Part shown: one piece after another, positions 43,187 through 53,249 of the stretch
How the letters are laid out: each line of letters opens with the position of its first letter
Position numbering within the stretch: the stretch's first letter is position 1
Origin: Nitrobacter sp051535215
GTDB lineage: Bacteria; Pseudomonadota; Alphaproteobacteria; Rhizobiales; Xanthobacteraceae
DNA length: 64,000 nucleotides
Assembly: GCF_051535215.1 (NCBI RefSeq)
Contig: NZ_JBPPLY010000003.1
Coordinates: 1 to 64,000, forward strand
Reading direction: 5' to 3'
Position numbers and translations under genes: made by a program
The notes under the pieces: generated by a model
What the model was told of the DNA's origin: nothing
Database searches by the model: none
Seen by the model: the letters and a program-made list of their open reading frames with translations, nothing else

Positions 43187-44695
43187 GTGCCGAAATATCC
43201 GCGGTCGCGCAAGGCGGGTGCGAGCGTCGCCGTTATCGACATCGGGTCCAACTCCGTCCGCCTCGTTGTTTACGAAGCGTTGGAGCGCAGCCTCGTCTCG
43301 ATCTTCAACGAGAAAGCGTTGTGCGGGCTGGGCCGCGAAGTGCAGTCCACCGGCCTGTTGGCGCCCGATGCGATCAACAAGGCGCTGACATCGCTGCGGC
43401 GCTTTTACGCGCTATGTAAGGTGATGAAGGTTGGCCGCGTTTATGCCATCGCAACGGCCGCCTGCCGCGACGCCACGAACGGCGCGGATTTCATCGCCCA
43501 GGCGGAACGAATCTGTCGCGTGCCGATCGACGTTCTTTCAGGACCGCGGGAAGCGCATCTGGCGGCGCTGGGCGTGGTTTCCAGTGTTCACAAGCCGAAC
43601 GGCATCGTCGGAGATCTCGGTGGCGGCTCGCTGGAATTGACCGACGTGCGCGGCCATCGCGTCCACCGCGGCGTGACGCTGCCGCTAGGCAGTCTCGCAT
43701 TACAGGACGTATCCAAGACGTCGTTGAAGCGCGCCGAGCGCATCGTGAAAGATGCACTTTCCACCGTTGCGCCGCTCAAGTCCGGTAAAAGCCGTACCTT
43801 CTACGCCGTCGGCGGAACATGGCGGGCGCTGGCACGGATTCACATCATCCAGAGCGGCTATCCGCTTCGCGTCATGCACGGCTATTCCATTCCAGCCGAC
43901 GACGCGCTCGATTTTCTTCGACGACTGCGACGTCTTGCGGCGTCCCAAACGCTGGCGGACGTCGAGGTGGTCGCCGATGCACGACAGCCGCTGCTGGCTT
44001 ATGCCGCTCTCGTGCTGGAATACATCATCCGGATCGCGAAGCCGAAGACCATCATGTTTTCGACCTACGGCGTCCGCGAAGGCCTGCTTTATTCGCTATT
44101 GCCCGCTGCCGAACGCTCCAGGGATGGATTGATTTGCGCTGCGCAGACGTTGAACGGCTTGATGTCACGTTCGGCGCGTCATGCTGACGAATTGATCGGA
44201 TGGACGGATCGATTGGTCCGGATTGCAAAACTACCGGAGACCGAAGAGGATCGGCGGCTGCGGCACGCCGCCTGTCTGCTCTCGGACATCGGCTGGCGCA
44301 TCCATCCGGACTATCGTGGTGAGCAGACGCTCAATCTGATCATGAACGGCAATTTTGGCGATATCGACCATCAGGGACGGACTTTCATCGCACTGTCGGT
44401 GTTTTACCGGTACGTCGGGCCGAACAAGATCAACGCACCGTCGTCCGTGCATGACCTGGTGACACCTGCCATGGACGAGAGAGCGCGTATTCTCGGCGCG
44501 GCCTTCCGCGTCGCTTATCTGATTTCGGCCGCCAGGCCCGGTGTATTGTCTGCGACGCATTTCAGAAGCAGCGGCCGCAAGCTGAAACTTGTGTTCGAAC
44601 ACCGGCTGGTCGATCTAGTTGCGGATCGCGTCGGGGGCCGGTTCAAGCAACTGGCCCGCCTTGTTGGCCGCTCGGGGTCGATCGTGCTGCGCTGA
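43187..44695 (+). CDS. ppx: Exopolyphosphatase / GppA phosphatase family
   Basis: 502 residues from GTG 43187. The actin-like ATPase fold is clear: VAVIDIGSNSVRLVVYEALE, IATAACRDATNGADFI, LSGPREAHLAALGVV, GIVGDLGGGSLELTDVRGHR, FYAVGGTWRALARIHI and YGVREGLLYSLLPA. A C-terminal HD-like helical region follows. It degrades polyphosphate or pppGpp. The pairing with ppk allows turnover of polyphosphate to be set in one operon. Confidence 0.95.
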   Translation: MPKYPRSRKAGASVAVIDIGSNSVRLVVYEALERSLVSIFNEKALCGLGREVQSTGLLAPDAINKALTSLRRFYALCKVMKVGRVYAIATAACRDATNGADFIAQAERICRVPIDVLSGPREAHLAALGVVSSVHKPNGIVGDLGGGSLELTDVRGHRVHRGVTLPLGSLALQDVSKTSLKRAERIVKDALSTVAPLKSGKSRTFYAVGGTWRALARIHIIQSGYPLRVMHGYSIPADDALDFLRRLRRLAASQTLADVEVVADARQPLLAYAALVLEYIIRIAKPKTIMFSTYGVREGLLYSLLPAAERSRDGLICAAQTLNGLMSRSARHADELIGWTDRLVRIAKLPETEEDRRLRHAACLLSDIGWRIHPDYRGEQTLNLIMNGNFGDIDHQGRTFIALSVFYRYVGPNKINAPSSVHDLVTPAMDERARILGAAFRVAYLISAARPGVLSATHFRSSGRKLKLVFEHRLVDLVADRVGGRFKQLARLVGRSGSIVLR

Positions 44696-44839
44696 TGGTC
44701 TCGCGCTTTTTCTGATCCCGTCATTGTGAACCGCATCGGCTGTTCGAAATCGCGTCGGGCTCGTTATCGTGTTGCCGGTGTGTTCTGTCGTCGAGGCATC
44801 AGCCGGCATTGGGGGCTCCAGTATTTCGTGGAGCAAGCC

Positions 44840-45499
44840 ATGACCGAAAGCTCTCCCTACGCGCGCATAACAGAACCTTCAGGCGCTCGTCCAAGCCGCC
44901 GCGATTTCCTCTATGTCGCCACCGCCGCCATGGGCACCGTTGGAGTTGCAGCGACGATCGTACCGATGGTGGCGCAGTTGGAGCCGGACAAAGCGACGCT
45001 CGCAGCCGGTGGTCCGGTCGAACTCGATCTCAGCAAGATGCAGCCCGGCCAACAGGTCATCGTCCGCTGGCGCGATCATCCGATCTTTGTCATCAACCGT
45101 CCTGCCGCGGCGCTCAAGACGCTTCAGAGTTCAAAGCTGATCGAGCGGCTCTCCGATCCCCAGTCCGACGAGATGCAGCAGCCGGAATACGCCCAAAATT
45201 GGCACCGTTCGGCTAATCCGAATTACGGCGTATTCGTCGGCATCTGCACCCATCTCGGGTGCATTCCGCTTTATTATCCCGATCCAAGTGCGAGCGCGCC
45301 GGCGGCCGACTGGCTCGGCGGGTACTTCTGTCCTTGTCACGGTTCGAAATACGATCTTGCAGGGCGCGTGTTCAGCGGCGTGCCGGCGCCGTACAATCTG
45401 CCGGTGCCGCCCTATCGTTTTGTGAATGATCATATGATCCGGATCGGAGAAAATCCGCCGAACTCGCATTTTGATTTCGCGAGCATTCGGCAAATCTGA
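44840..45499 (+). CDS. petA: Rieske iron-sulfur protein of cytochrome bc1
   Basis: 219 residues. A twin-arginine-type signal and membrane anchor (PSRRDFLYVATAAMGTVGVA) is followed by the Rieske fold, with the 2Fe-2S ligands in CTHLGC and CPCHGS and the flap SKYDLAGRVFSGVPAPYNLP. It transfers electrons from ubiquinol to cytochrome c1 on the periplasmic side. Normally cytochrome b/c1 genes follow. Here the next gene is rnd on the other strand, so this copy stands alone. The start is ATG 44840. Confidence 0.93.
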   Translation: MTESSPYARITEPSGARPSRRDFLYVATAAMGTVGVAATIVPMVAQLEPDKATLAAGGPVELDLSKMQPGQQVIVRWRDHPIFVINRPAAALKTLQSSKLIERLSDPQSDEMQQPEYAQNWHRSANPNYGVFVGICTHLGCIPLYYPDPSASAPAADWLGGYFCPCHGSKYDLAGRVFSGVPAPYNLPVPPYRFVNDHMIRIGENPPNSHFDFASIRQI

Positions 45500-45516
45500 T
45501 GGAATACGAGGGGACC

Positions 45517-46665
45517 TCAGTCCCGCTCCACGCGCACCACCCGACCTTTTTCTATCGCCAATGCCAGCCGGCCATGCTTCAGCGCGAGCGCGGCTTCGCC
45601 GAACAGTTCGCGCCGCCAGCCGTGCAGCGCACCGACATCGGCCTCGTCGTCCGCCGCGATCTGCTCCAGATCGTCCACGGTGGCGATCACCTTGCTGGCG
45701 ACGGCATGACGCTCGGACGTCATGCGCAGGAGAACCTTGAGAAGCTCTACCGTGGCGGCGCCGTTGGAGTTGTTGCGCGGCTTTTCCATCTTCGGAAGCG
45801 TGCGCGGGTCTCGCGCGAGACCGCGCTGGACGGCCGCGACGATATCGGCGCCCCACTGCGATTTTTCGAAACCTTTCGGTAGCGAGCGCAGCGCCGCCAG
45901 CCGCTCCGCGCTTGCGGGTGCATGGGTCACGATATCGCCGACCGCATCGTCTTTCAGGACCCGGGACCGCGGAACGTTGCGGCTCTGGGCTTCCTGTTCG
46001 CGCCAGGCCGCCACTTCCATCAGCACGGCGAGATCCTTCGGCTTGCGTACCCGCGTCTTCAATCGCTCCCATGCACGTTCAGGATGGAAGTCATAGGTTT
46101 TCGGCGAGGTCAGAACCTCCATCTCCTCGCTGACCCAGTCGCTGCGGCCGCGTTTCTTGAGGTCGGCGTCAAGGGCGGCAAACACGTCGCGCAGATGGGT
46201 GACGTCCGCCAAGGCGTATTCGAGCTGGTTTCTGGTCAGTGGCCGGCGCGACCAGTCGGTGAAGCGGTGGGTCTTGTCCGGCCGATGTCCGGTGACGCGC
46301 TCGACCAGCGCGTCGTAAGCGATGGAATCGCCATAGCCGAGCACCATGGCCGCCACTTGCGTGTCGAAGACCGGGTGGGGAATGATGCTGGCCTGGTGCC
46401 AGACGATTTCGATGTCCTGACGGGCGGCGTGGAATACCTTCAGCACACGCTCGTTCGACATCAGCTCGAAAAAGGGCTTCAGGTCGATCCCCTCGGCAAG
46501 CGCATCGACCACCACGGCCTCGTCGGGGCTCGCCATCTGGAGCACGCAAAGCAGCGGATAGTAGGTGGTCTCGCGGAGGAATTCCGTATCGACCGTGATG
46601 ACCGGGTGGCTGGCGAGTCGAGCGCAGACGGATGCCAATCCGGCGCTGGTCGTGATAAGGTCCAT
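45517..46665 (-). CDS. rnd: Ribonuclease D
   Basis: 382 residues. 3'-5' exonuclease for tRNA and stable RNA ends. DEDD motifs are seen: ITVDTEFLRETTYYPLLCVL, KVFHAARQDIEIVWHQASII, DTQVAAMVLGYGDSIAYDAL and YALADVTHLRDVFAALDADL. HRDC domains follow (KDLAVLMEVAAWREQEAQSR). ATG 46665 is the family start. It converges with the Rieske gene and leaves only 17 bases between them. Confidence 0.95.
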   Translation of the reverse strand: MDLITTSAGLASVCARLASHPVITVDTEFLRETTYYPLLCVLQMASPDEAVVVDALAEGIDLKPFFELMSNERVLKVFHAARQDIEIVWHQASIIPHPVFDTQVAAMVLGYGDSIAYDALVERVTGHRPDKTHRFTDWSRRPLTRNQLEYALADVTHLRDVFAALDADLKKRGRSDWVSEEMEVLTSPKTYDFHPERAWERLKTRVRKPKDLAVLMEVAAWREQEAQSRNVPRSRVLKDDAVGDIVTHAPASAERLAALRSLPKGFEKSQWGADIVAAVQRGLARDPRTLPKMEKPRNNSNGAATVELLKVLLRMTSERHAVASKVIATVDDLEQIAADDEADVGALHGWRRELFGEAALALKHGRLALAIEKGRVVRVERD

Positions 46666-46883
46666 GAGCGCTCCATAGCCCGTCTTTTTGCCCTTGTCGC
46701 CCCGCATTCGGCAGGCACGATCTTGTTTTTCTCCAACTTTTCCGGTCAAGAACGACGTGCTGGGCCGCCATCGCAGGTTCCGTCATTCGGTTGCCGCGCT
46801 CCCCCCGCTCGGGTAAACCGCTGACGCTCTCCCACCTGGCCGGGCCTCTGATTCCGCCTCTGACGCATTCTTGCAGGATTTCC

Positions 46884-48656
46884 ATGCATCGCTATCGGTC
46901 CCATACCTGCGGCGCGCTCCGCGACAGCCACATCGACCAGACGGTCCGCCTGTCCGGCTGGTGCCACCGTATCCGCGACCACGGTGGGGTGCTGTTCATC
47001 GACCTGCGTGACCACTACGGGCTGACCCAGTGCGTGGCCGATCCGGATTCGCCCGCCTTCGCGCAGGCCGAGAAGCTGCGTTCGGAATGGGTGGTTCGGA
47101 TCGACGGCAAGGCGCGCCGGCGCCCGGCCGGCACCGAGAATCCGGAGCTGCCGACAGGTGACGTCGAGATCTATGTCACTGAGATCGAGGTGCTGGGCCC
47201 AGCCGGCGAGCTGCCGCTGCCGGTATTCGGCGAGCAGGAATATCCAGAAGACATAAGGCTTAAGTACCGCTTCCTCGACCTTCGTCGGGAGAAGCTGCAC
47301 CAAAACATCATGACCCGCGGCGCCATCGTCGATTCGATGCGCAGGCGCATGAAGGAGCAGGGGTTCTTCGAGTTCCAGACCCCGATCCTGACGGCATCCT
47401 CACCGGAGGGCGCGCGCGACTTCCTGGTGCCGAGCCGCATCCATCCCGGCAAGTTCTACGCGCTGCCGCAAGCGCCGCAGCAGTACAAGCAGCTGCTGAT
47501 GATGTCGGGCTTCGACCGCTACTTTCAGATCGCGCCGTGCTTTCGGGACGAGGATCCGCGCGCCGACCGCCTGCCGGGCGAGTTCTACCAGCTCGACCTC
47601 GAGATGAGTTTTGTCGAACAGGACGATGTTTTTGCTGCGGTTGAACCGGTCATTACCGGCGTGTTCGAGGAGTTTGCCAAGGGCAAGCCGGTGACCAGGA
47701 ACTGGCCGCGGATTCCGTTTGCCGAAGCGATCCGCAAATACGGCAGCGACAAGCCGGACCTGCGCAATCCGCTTCTCATGCAGGACGTCTCCGAGCACTT
47801 CCGCGGCTCCGGCTTCAAGGTATTCGCGCGGATGCTGGAGAATTCGAAGAATCAGGTCTGGGCGATACCGGGGCCGGGTGGCGGAAGCCGGGCGTTCTGC
47901 GACCGTATGAACTCATGGGCGCAGGGCGAAGGCCAGCCGGGACTCGGCTACATCATGTGGCGTGAAGGAGATGAAGGCGCGGGGCCGCTCGCCAACAACA
48001 TCGGAGCCGAGCGCACCGAGGCGATCCGCGTTCAACTCGGGTTGAAGGCCGGCGATGCGGCGTTCTTCGTCGCCGGCGACCCAGCGAAATTCTGGAAGTT
48101 CGCAGGGCTCGCGCGCACCAGGCTCGGGGAGGAACTGAACCTGATCGATAAGGACAGGTTCGAACTCGCCTGGGTCGTCGACTTTCCGATGTACGAGTAC
48201 AACGAAGAAGAGAAGAAGGTCGACTTCTCCCACAACCCGTTCTCGATGCCACAGGGCGGGCTGGAGGCGCTGAACAATCAGGACCCGCTGACCATCAACG
48301 CTTTCCAGTACGACATCACCTGCAACGGCTACGAGATCGCTTCCGGCGGCATCCGCAATCACAGGCCGGAAGCGATGGTGAAGGCCTTCGAGATCGCAGG
48401 CTACGGTGAGGCCGAGGTGGTCGAGCGGTTCGGCGGCATGTACCGTGCGTTTCAATACGGCGCGCCGCCGCATGGCGGCATGGCCGCGGGCGTGGATCGC
48501 ATCGTCATGCTGCTCTGCGGCACCACCAACCTGCGCGAGATTTCGCTGTTTCCGATGAACCAGCGGGCCGAGGACCTGCTGATGGGCGCGCCGTCCGACG
48601 TCACACCGAAGCAGTTGCGCGAGCTTCATATCCGGCTCAATCTGCCGCACGACTAG
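46884..48656 (+). CDS. aspS: Aspartyl-tRNA synthetase
   Basis: 590 residues. The N-terminal OB fold is MHRYRSHTCGALRDSHIDQT, VRLSGWCHRIRDHGGVLFID. Class II motif 2 is CFRDEDPRADRLPGEFYQLD, and motif 3 is GGMAAGVDRIVMLLCG. A GAD insert occupies about 300-420. Bacterial-type AspRS in alphaproteobacteria is often of the non-discriminating kind that also charges tRNA-Asn. That is known of the group and not visible here. Confidence 0.97.
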   Translation: MHRYRSHTCGALRDSHIDQTVRLSGWCHRIRDHGGVLFIDLRDHYGLTQCVADPDSPAFAQAEKLRSEWVVRIDGKARRRPAGTENPELPTGDVEIYVTEIEVLGPAGELPLPVFGEQEYPEDIRLKYRFLDLRREKLHQNIMTRGAIVDSMRRRMKEQGFFEFQTPILTASSPEGARDFLVPSRIHPGKFYALPQAPQQYKQLLMMSGFDRYFQIAPCFRDEDPRADRLPGEFYQLDLEMSFVEQDDVFAAVEPVITGVFEEFAKGKPVTRNWPRIPFAEAIRKYGSDKPDLRNPLLMQDVSEHFRGSGFKVFARMLENSKNQVWAIPGPGGGSRAFCDRMNSWAQGEGQPGLGYIMWREGDEGAGPLANNIGAERTEAIRVQLGLKAGDAAFFVAGDPAKFWKFAGLARTRLGEELNLIDKDRFELAWVVDFPMYEYNEEEKKVDFSHNPFSMPQGGLEALNNQDPLTINAFQYDITCNGYEIASGGIRNHRPEAMVKAFEIAGYGEAEVVERFGGMYRAFQYGAPPHGGMAAGVDRIVMLLCGTTNLREISLFPMNQRAEDLLMGAPSDVTPKQLRELHIRLNLPHD

Positions 48657-48844
48657 CGGTTCGATTCTGGCACTGCATCTGCTTTATTGCAGCCATTTCT
48701 GCGAATGCTGAATCAAGGAATTGCTTGTAAATTGCTGGCGTGACTTCGGATTGGACATTCTTGTTCAGGACTGGCGCCGGTGGCGCGCCATTGTCAAATC
48801 CGCTCCGCCAACGGGCTGACCAAAAGCTGCGGGGAGCGTTTATC

Positions 48845-51145
48845 GTGTCGTATTCCGAGGATCTCCGCTCCGCGGCGCTGTCCTTCCACCGCAACCCGCG
48901 GCCGGGCAAACTCGAAATCCAGGCCACCAAGCCGCTCGCCAACCAGCGCGATCTCGCGCTGGCCTATTCCCCGGGGGTGGCCGCTGCCTGCGAGGAGATC
49001 GTCGCCGATCCCGCGGAAGCGGCGTCGCTCACCGGGCGGGCCAATCTGGTCGCGGTGGTGTCGAACGGCACGGCCGTGCTTGGCCTCGGCAATATCGGCC
49101 CACTCGCTGCCAAGCCCGTGATGGAAGGCAAGGCGGTCCTGTTCAAGAAGTTCGCCGGCATCGACGTGTTCGATATCGAAATCGCCGCCGACACCATCGA
49201 GCGCGTGGTCGAGACGGTCGCGGCGCTGGAACCGACTTTCGGCGGGATCAACCTTGAGGACATCAAGGGTCCGGAGTGCTTCGAGATCGAGGAGCAGTTG
49301 AAGGCCCGGATGAAGATTCCGGTGTTCCACGACGATCAGCACGGCACCGCGATCATCGTCGCAGCCGCCATCACCAACGGGCTGCTCCTGAACGGCAAGG
49401 CGCTCGCGGACCTCAAGATCGTTGCCTCGGGTGCAGGGGCCGCCGCCATCGCCTGCCTCGATCTTTTGGTGTCGATGGGCGCGCAACGCAAGAACATCTG
49501 GGTCTGCGATATTGACGGCCTGGTCTATCAGGGCCGCGAACGGCTGATGGACAAGTGGAAGGCGGCCTATGCGCAGAAGACCGACAAACGCACGCTGGCC
49601 GATGTGATCGCGGGCGCGGACGTGTTTCTCGGGGTTTCGGCCGGCGGCGTGCTGAAGCCGGAGATGGTCGCGCAGATGGCGGACAAGCCGCTGGTGATGG
49701 CGCTGGCCAATCCCAACCCTGAGATCATGCCGGACGAGGCGCGCAAGGTGCGCCCCGATGCCATGATCTGCACCGGTCGTTCCGACTTCCCCAATCAGGT
49801 GAACAATGTCCTATGCTTTCCCTTCATTTTCCGCGGCGCGCTCGACGTCGGCGCGACCGCGATCAACGAGGATATGAAGCACGCCGCCGCCGATGCCATC
49901 GCGCGGCTCGCGCGCGAGCCGCCGTCGGACGCGGCGATCCGGTTCGATGGAGAGACCGAAGGGTTTGGACCGGGTTCGCTGATTCCGAGTCCGTTCGATC
50001 CCCGGTTGATCCTGCGCATCGCGCCCGCGGTTGCGAAAGCCGCCATGGCGTCCGGCGTCGCAACGCGGCCGATCGCGAATTTCGACGAATACCAGGGGCG
50101 GCTCGAGCGCTTCGCGTTTCGCTCCGGCCTCGTCATGAAGCCCGTCTTCACCAAGGCGAAAACCCAGCCGGTCCGGGTGATCTATGCCGAGGGCGAGGAC
50201 ATGCGGGTGCTGCGGGCAACGCAGCAGGTGCTCGAGGAGCGACTGGCGCGTCCGATTCTGGTTGGTCGTCCGTCGGTGGTGGAAACGCGGATCAGGCGTC
50301 TGCGTCTCGCCATCAAGGTCGGCAAGGATTTCGACCTTATCAATCCGGAGGACGACCCCCGCTACCGTTCATACGTGCAGTCCTACATCGACGCCGCCGG
50401 CCGCTTCGGCGCGACGCCCGACGTCGCCCGCACCACGATCCGTACCAACGCGACGGTGATCGCCGCGCTTGCGGTGGTGCGCGGCGAGGCCGACGCCATG
50501 CTGTGCGGCGTCGAGGGCAGCTACATGCGGCACCTCCGGCACGTTCGGGAAATCATCGGATACATGCCCGGCGCGAGCGATTTCGCCGCGCTGTCCTTGA
50601 TGATCACAAGCAAGGGCGCTTATTTCATTGCGGACACGCAGGTTCGCCCGAACCCATCGGCGGAGGAACTGGCCGACATCGCGGCGCGGGCGGCGGTGCA
50701 TGTGCAGCGCTTCAACATCAAGCCGAAGATTGCGTTCGTGTCGCACTCCGATTTCGGCAGCTATCATACAGAGTCGTCGTGCAAGGTGCGCCGCGCCGCC
50801 AATCTGTTCCATGAACGTCACCCCGACATCGAGTCCGACGGCGAGATGCAGGGCGATACAGCGCTGTCGGAGTCGGCGCGGCAATTGATCCTGCCGCATT
50901 CGCGGCTGACCGGTGTCGCCAATGTCCTGATCCTGCCGAATCTCGATGCGGCGAACGCGGCCTATCAGATGATCAAGGTGATAGGCGGAGGGTTGCAGGT
51001 CGGTCCTATTCTGATCGGCCCCGCGCGGCCCGCGCACATCCTGACGCCGTCGGTGACGGCCCGTGGCATCCTCAACATGACGGCCGTGGCGGTCGTCGAG
51101 GCGCAGGAAAACACGAGTCGGCAGCAACCTGCCTTGTTCGGCTGA
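48845..51145 (+). CDS. maeB: NADP-dependent malic enzyme with phosphotransacetylase-like domain
   Basis: 766 residues. The malic enzyme part (1-430) has KLEIQATKPLANQRDLALAY, SPGVAAACEEI, NGTAVLGLGNIGPLAAKPVM, FGGINLEDIKGPECFEIEEQ and VFHDDQHGTAIIVAAAI. The C-terminal part (about 440-766) is a phosphate acetyltransferase-like domain (VIYAEGEDMRVLRATQQVLE, LQVGPILIGPARPAHILTPS). It probably binds acetyl-CoA for regulation and does not catalyse. The start is GTG 48845 behind GGGGAGCG. It oxidises malate to pyruvate and supplies NADPH. Confidence 0.95.
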   Translation: MSYSEDLRSAALSFHRNPRPGKLEIQATKPLANQRDLALAYSPGVAAACEEIVADPAEAASLTGRANLVAVVSNGTAVLGLGNIGPLAAKPVMEGKAVLFKKFAGIDVFDIEIAADTIERVVETVAALEPTFGGINLEDIKGPECFEIEEQLKARMKIPVFHDDQHGTAIIVAAAITNGLLLNGKALADLKIVASGAGAAAIACLDLLVSMGAQRKNIWVCDIDGLVYQGRERLMDKWKAAYAQKTDKRTLADVIAGADVFLGVSAGGVLKPEMVAQMADKPLVMALANPNPEIMPDEARKVRPDAMICTGRSDFPNQVNNVLCFPFIFRGALDVGATAINEDMKHAAADAIARLAREPPSDAAIRFDGETEGFGPGSLIPSPFDPRLILRIAPAVAKAAMASGVATRPIANFDEYQGRLERFAFRSGLVMKPVFTKAKTQPVRVIYAEGEDMRVLRATQQVLEERLARPILVGRPSVVETRIRRLRLAIKVGKDFDLINPEDDPRYRSYVQSYIDAAGRFGATPDVARTTIRTNATVIAALAVVRGEADAMLCGVEGSYMRHLRHVREIIGYMPGASDFAALSLMITSKGAYFIADTQVRPNPSAEELADIAARAAVHVQRFNIKPKIAFVSHSDFGSYHTESSCKVRRAANLFHERHPDIESDGEMQGDTALSESARQLILPHSRLTGVANVLILPNLDAANAAYQMIKVIGGGLQVGPILIGPARPAHILTPSVTARGILNMTAVAVVEAQENTSRQQPALFG

Positions 51146-51252
51146 AATATGACGGACGATGTTTTTTTGACCTTTCAAAACATCGCGTGAAGCGTTCATA
51201 CTTGAATTTCTGAAGGACGATCCACGTCCACCTGAATTTGTGGGGGCCGATC

Positions 51253-51705
51253 ATGCCGGTGTTCATCATTGTGGGACGAGTTTTGTTTTCGGCGTTGTTT
51301 ATCGTTTCGGGCGTATCAAAGCTGTTCGATATCGCGGGGACAGCGGAAGGGATCGCATCCCGGGTGGTCATTCCGGCTGCGCTCACGAGCTTGACGACAC
51401 AGCTCGAAGGCTTGACCGGCATGCCGACCGCTCATGTGCTGGCCATCGCGGTCGGCGCGCTCGAACTCATCTGCGGCGCGTTCATCGCGCTCAACCTCGG
51501 CGCGCGATTCTTTTCACTGGTGCTGGCCGCATTCGTTGTCGCGGCTACGTTCTATTATCACGACTTCTGGAACCAGACCGGACCTGAGTCGAAGAACAGC
51601 ATGATTCAGGCGTTGAAAAACCTGTCGCTGATCGGAGCATTGTTCATCATCGCCGGGATCGGCCGTCGTCCGCAAACGGCCGATACGGCCGGCAGCGAAG
51701 TCTGA
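51253..51705 (+). CDS. DoxX family membrane protein
   Basis: 150 residues, four membrane segments: VFIIVGRVLFSALFIVSGVS, HVLAIAVGALELICGAFIAL, FFSLVLAAFVVAATFYYHDF and the last at LSLIGALFIIAGIG. The F-x-x-SG-x-x-K-L and the FWN motifs are typical of DoxX/YphA proteins. Substrate and role are unknown. Redox or thiol-linked functions are reported for some members. Confidence 0.87.
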   Translation: MPVFIIVGRVLFSALFIVSGVSKLFDIAGTAEGIASRVVIPAALTSLTTQLEGLTGMPTAHVLAIAVGALELICGAFIALNLGARFFSLVLAAFVVAATFYYHDFWNQTGPESKNSMIQALKNLSLIGALFIIAGIGRRPQTADTAGSEV

Positions 51706-51745
51706 TCGCCGCCGCAGGTCCGCTTCTGTCCATGAAGCGGAAGCT

Positions 51746-52297
51746 CTATGGCCCGCGGCGCCACGCAGTGACGCGAACGTCATTCGCCGCGTCGAGTATT
51801 CTGGTCTCGCGGGGCTGCAGTACATGCGACGTCAGCACGGCTTGCGGAGACTCGTCGGGAACGCGCGGGAAACAGCCTTCGCCCCCGGGCAGCGTCACAT
51901 GGGGAGCTTCGGACAGCCAGAACGTATCGTATCGGTCGAGAAACATTTCGAAGACGGACGGCCCGCCGATAATCGCGACCGTTCCGTCGCGCACTCCGGC
52001 GCGATTGCAGGCGTCCTCGAACGAGGCACCGGCTGGATTCCACAAAGTCGCTTTCGGGTTGTTGGGGTCGGCGGCGAGATTCGTGACGCGATGGGTCAGT
52101 ATGATCCGCTTGCGGAGCGGTGAGTTGGGTTGGTCTTCGTACGAATTACGACCATGCACGACGAGGTCCGCGCGATCCAGCCCAGCGGTGAAGAACTCAA
52201 GATCGCCTTTGAATTTCAGCGCCTGCGGCATCACACGGTTTGCATCGGCGAGCATTCCCTCCGCCGACACGATGACGTAGCCTTCGATACGAAGCAT
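51746..52297 (-). CDS. Dihydrofolate reductase-like protein
   Basis: 183 residues: MLRIEGYVIVSAEGMLADAN, DLVVHGRNSYEDQPNSPLRK, RIILTHRV, GTVAIIGGPSVFEMFLDRYD. The GG-x-x-x-x NADPH-binding and the GR-x-S motif show the DHFR/RibD C-terminal fold. The classical folate-binding Asp of FolA is not at its expected site, so the substrate may be different from dihydrofolate. It lies 22 bases from the deacetylase gene and is probably cotranscribed. Confidence 0.78.
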   Translation of the reverse strand: MLRIEGYVIVSAEGMLADANRVMPQALKFKGDLEFFTAGLDRADLVVHGRNSYEDQPNSPLRKRIILTHRVTNLAADPNNPKATLWNPAGASFEDACNRAGVRDGTVAIIGGPSVFEMFLDRYDTFWLSEAPHVTLPGGEGCFPRVPDESPQAVLTSHVLQPRETRILDAANDVRVTAWRRGP

Positions 52298-52319
52298 ATC
52301 CGTTCCAGATCGCGGCGAG

Positions 52320-53249
52320 CTATTCGGAGATCGTCTGGATGACGCTGTTGACGGGACGGGAACTCACGGTCGGCAGCTTGGTGTCCTTCTTCAGTTCCTC
52401 GTCGTATTGCGCGAGCGTCTCGACCGGGGCCTTGGCCTTCATCTGCACGACCTTGTATCCGCCGGCCTTCAGCCTGCGCAGAATCTCCGGCAGTGCTTCG
52501 GCAGTATGCTTCTGGAAATCGTGCATCAGAATGATGCCCTTGCCGACCTTGTCGAGTTTCTTGAAGATGTTGTCGACCACCTGTTCGGCCTTGCGCGCCT
52601 TGAAGTCGAACGAGTCGACGTCGCAGGAGAAGATCGCGATGTTGCGCTCGCCGAGGTAGGTCACCATCTCCGGCGGATGCTGAAGCGCCGGAAAGCGGAA
52701 GAACGGGGCAGGGGCCGCCTCGAGCGCCCACTTGACGGCGCTGAACCCTTTCTCGATCTCGTCCTTGCGCTGCGCCTCGGACAGCTTCTTGTTGTTGAGA
52801 TTGGCGTGTGACCATGTATGTCCGCCGACGGTATGCCCGGCGGCGGCGACCTGCCGGAGGATCTCCGGATGGTATGTCGCGTGCTTGCCGATCGAGAAAA
52901 AGATGCCGGTGGTGCACTGATCGGCGAGCGCCTTCAGCACCGCGGGCGTATGTCCGGGCCATGGGCCGTCATCGAACGTCAGCACCACTTCCTTGTCACG
53001 CAGGAAATCGAGCTGCTTGAAATGTTCAAAGCCGAATCCCGGGCCGCCGGTGGTATCGACCTGCACCACGCGCGCGACGCCGAGCGCGTCCGGGCTGCCG
53101 TTGCAGGCAACCTTCGGTCCGCTCGCCGTCGCGGGAGTTGGAACGGCCGCGGGCGCGGGTTGGGCCGCCCTGGGCGTCTGTGACCAAGCGGCTGTCGTTG
53201 CACATAATGAAACCGCGCCTGCAAAAATCAGTCCCGTCGCGATGCGCAT
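52320..53249 (-). CDS. Secreted polysaccharide deacetylase (NodB homology domain)
   Basis: 309 residues. Signal peptide MRIATGLIFAGAVSLCATTA, a Pro/Ala linker, then the CE4 domain: VVLTFDDGPWPGHTPAVLKA with the catalytic Asp pair, GHTVGGHTWSHANL with metal His, PFFRFPALQHP, CDVDSFDF and GIILMHDF. It deacetylates N-acetylglucosamine units in an envelope or secreted polymer, in the periplasm. Confidence 0.92.
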   Translation of the reverse strand: MRIATGLIFAGAVSLCATTAAWSQTPRAAQPAPAAVPTPATASGPKVACNGSPDALGVARVVQVDTTGGPGFGFEHFKQLDFLRDKEVVLTFDDGPWPGHTPAVLKALADQCTTGIFFSIGKHATYHPEILRQVAAAGHTVGGHTWSHANLNNKKLSEAQRKDEIEKGFSAVKWALEAAPAPFFRFPALQHPPEMVTYLGERNIAIFSCDVDSFDFKARKAEQVVDNIFKKLDKVGKGIILMHDFQKHTAEALPEILRRLKAGGYKVVQMKAKAPVETLAQYDEELKKDTKLPTVSSRPVNSVIQTISE

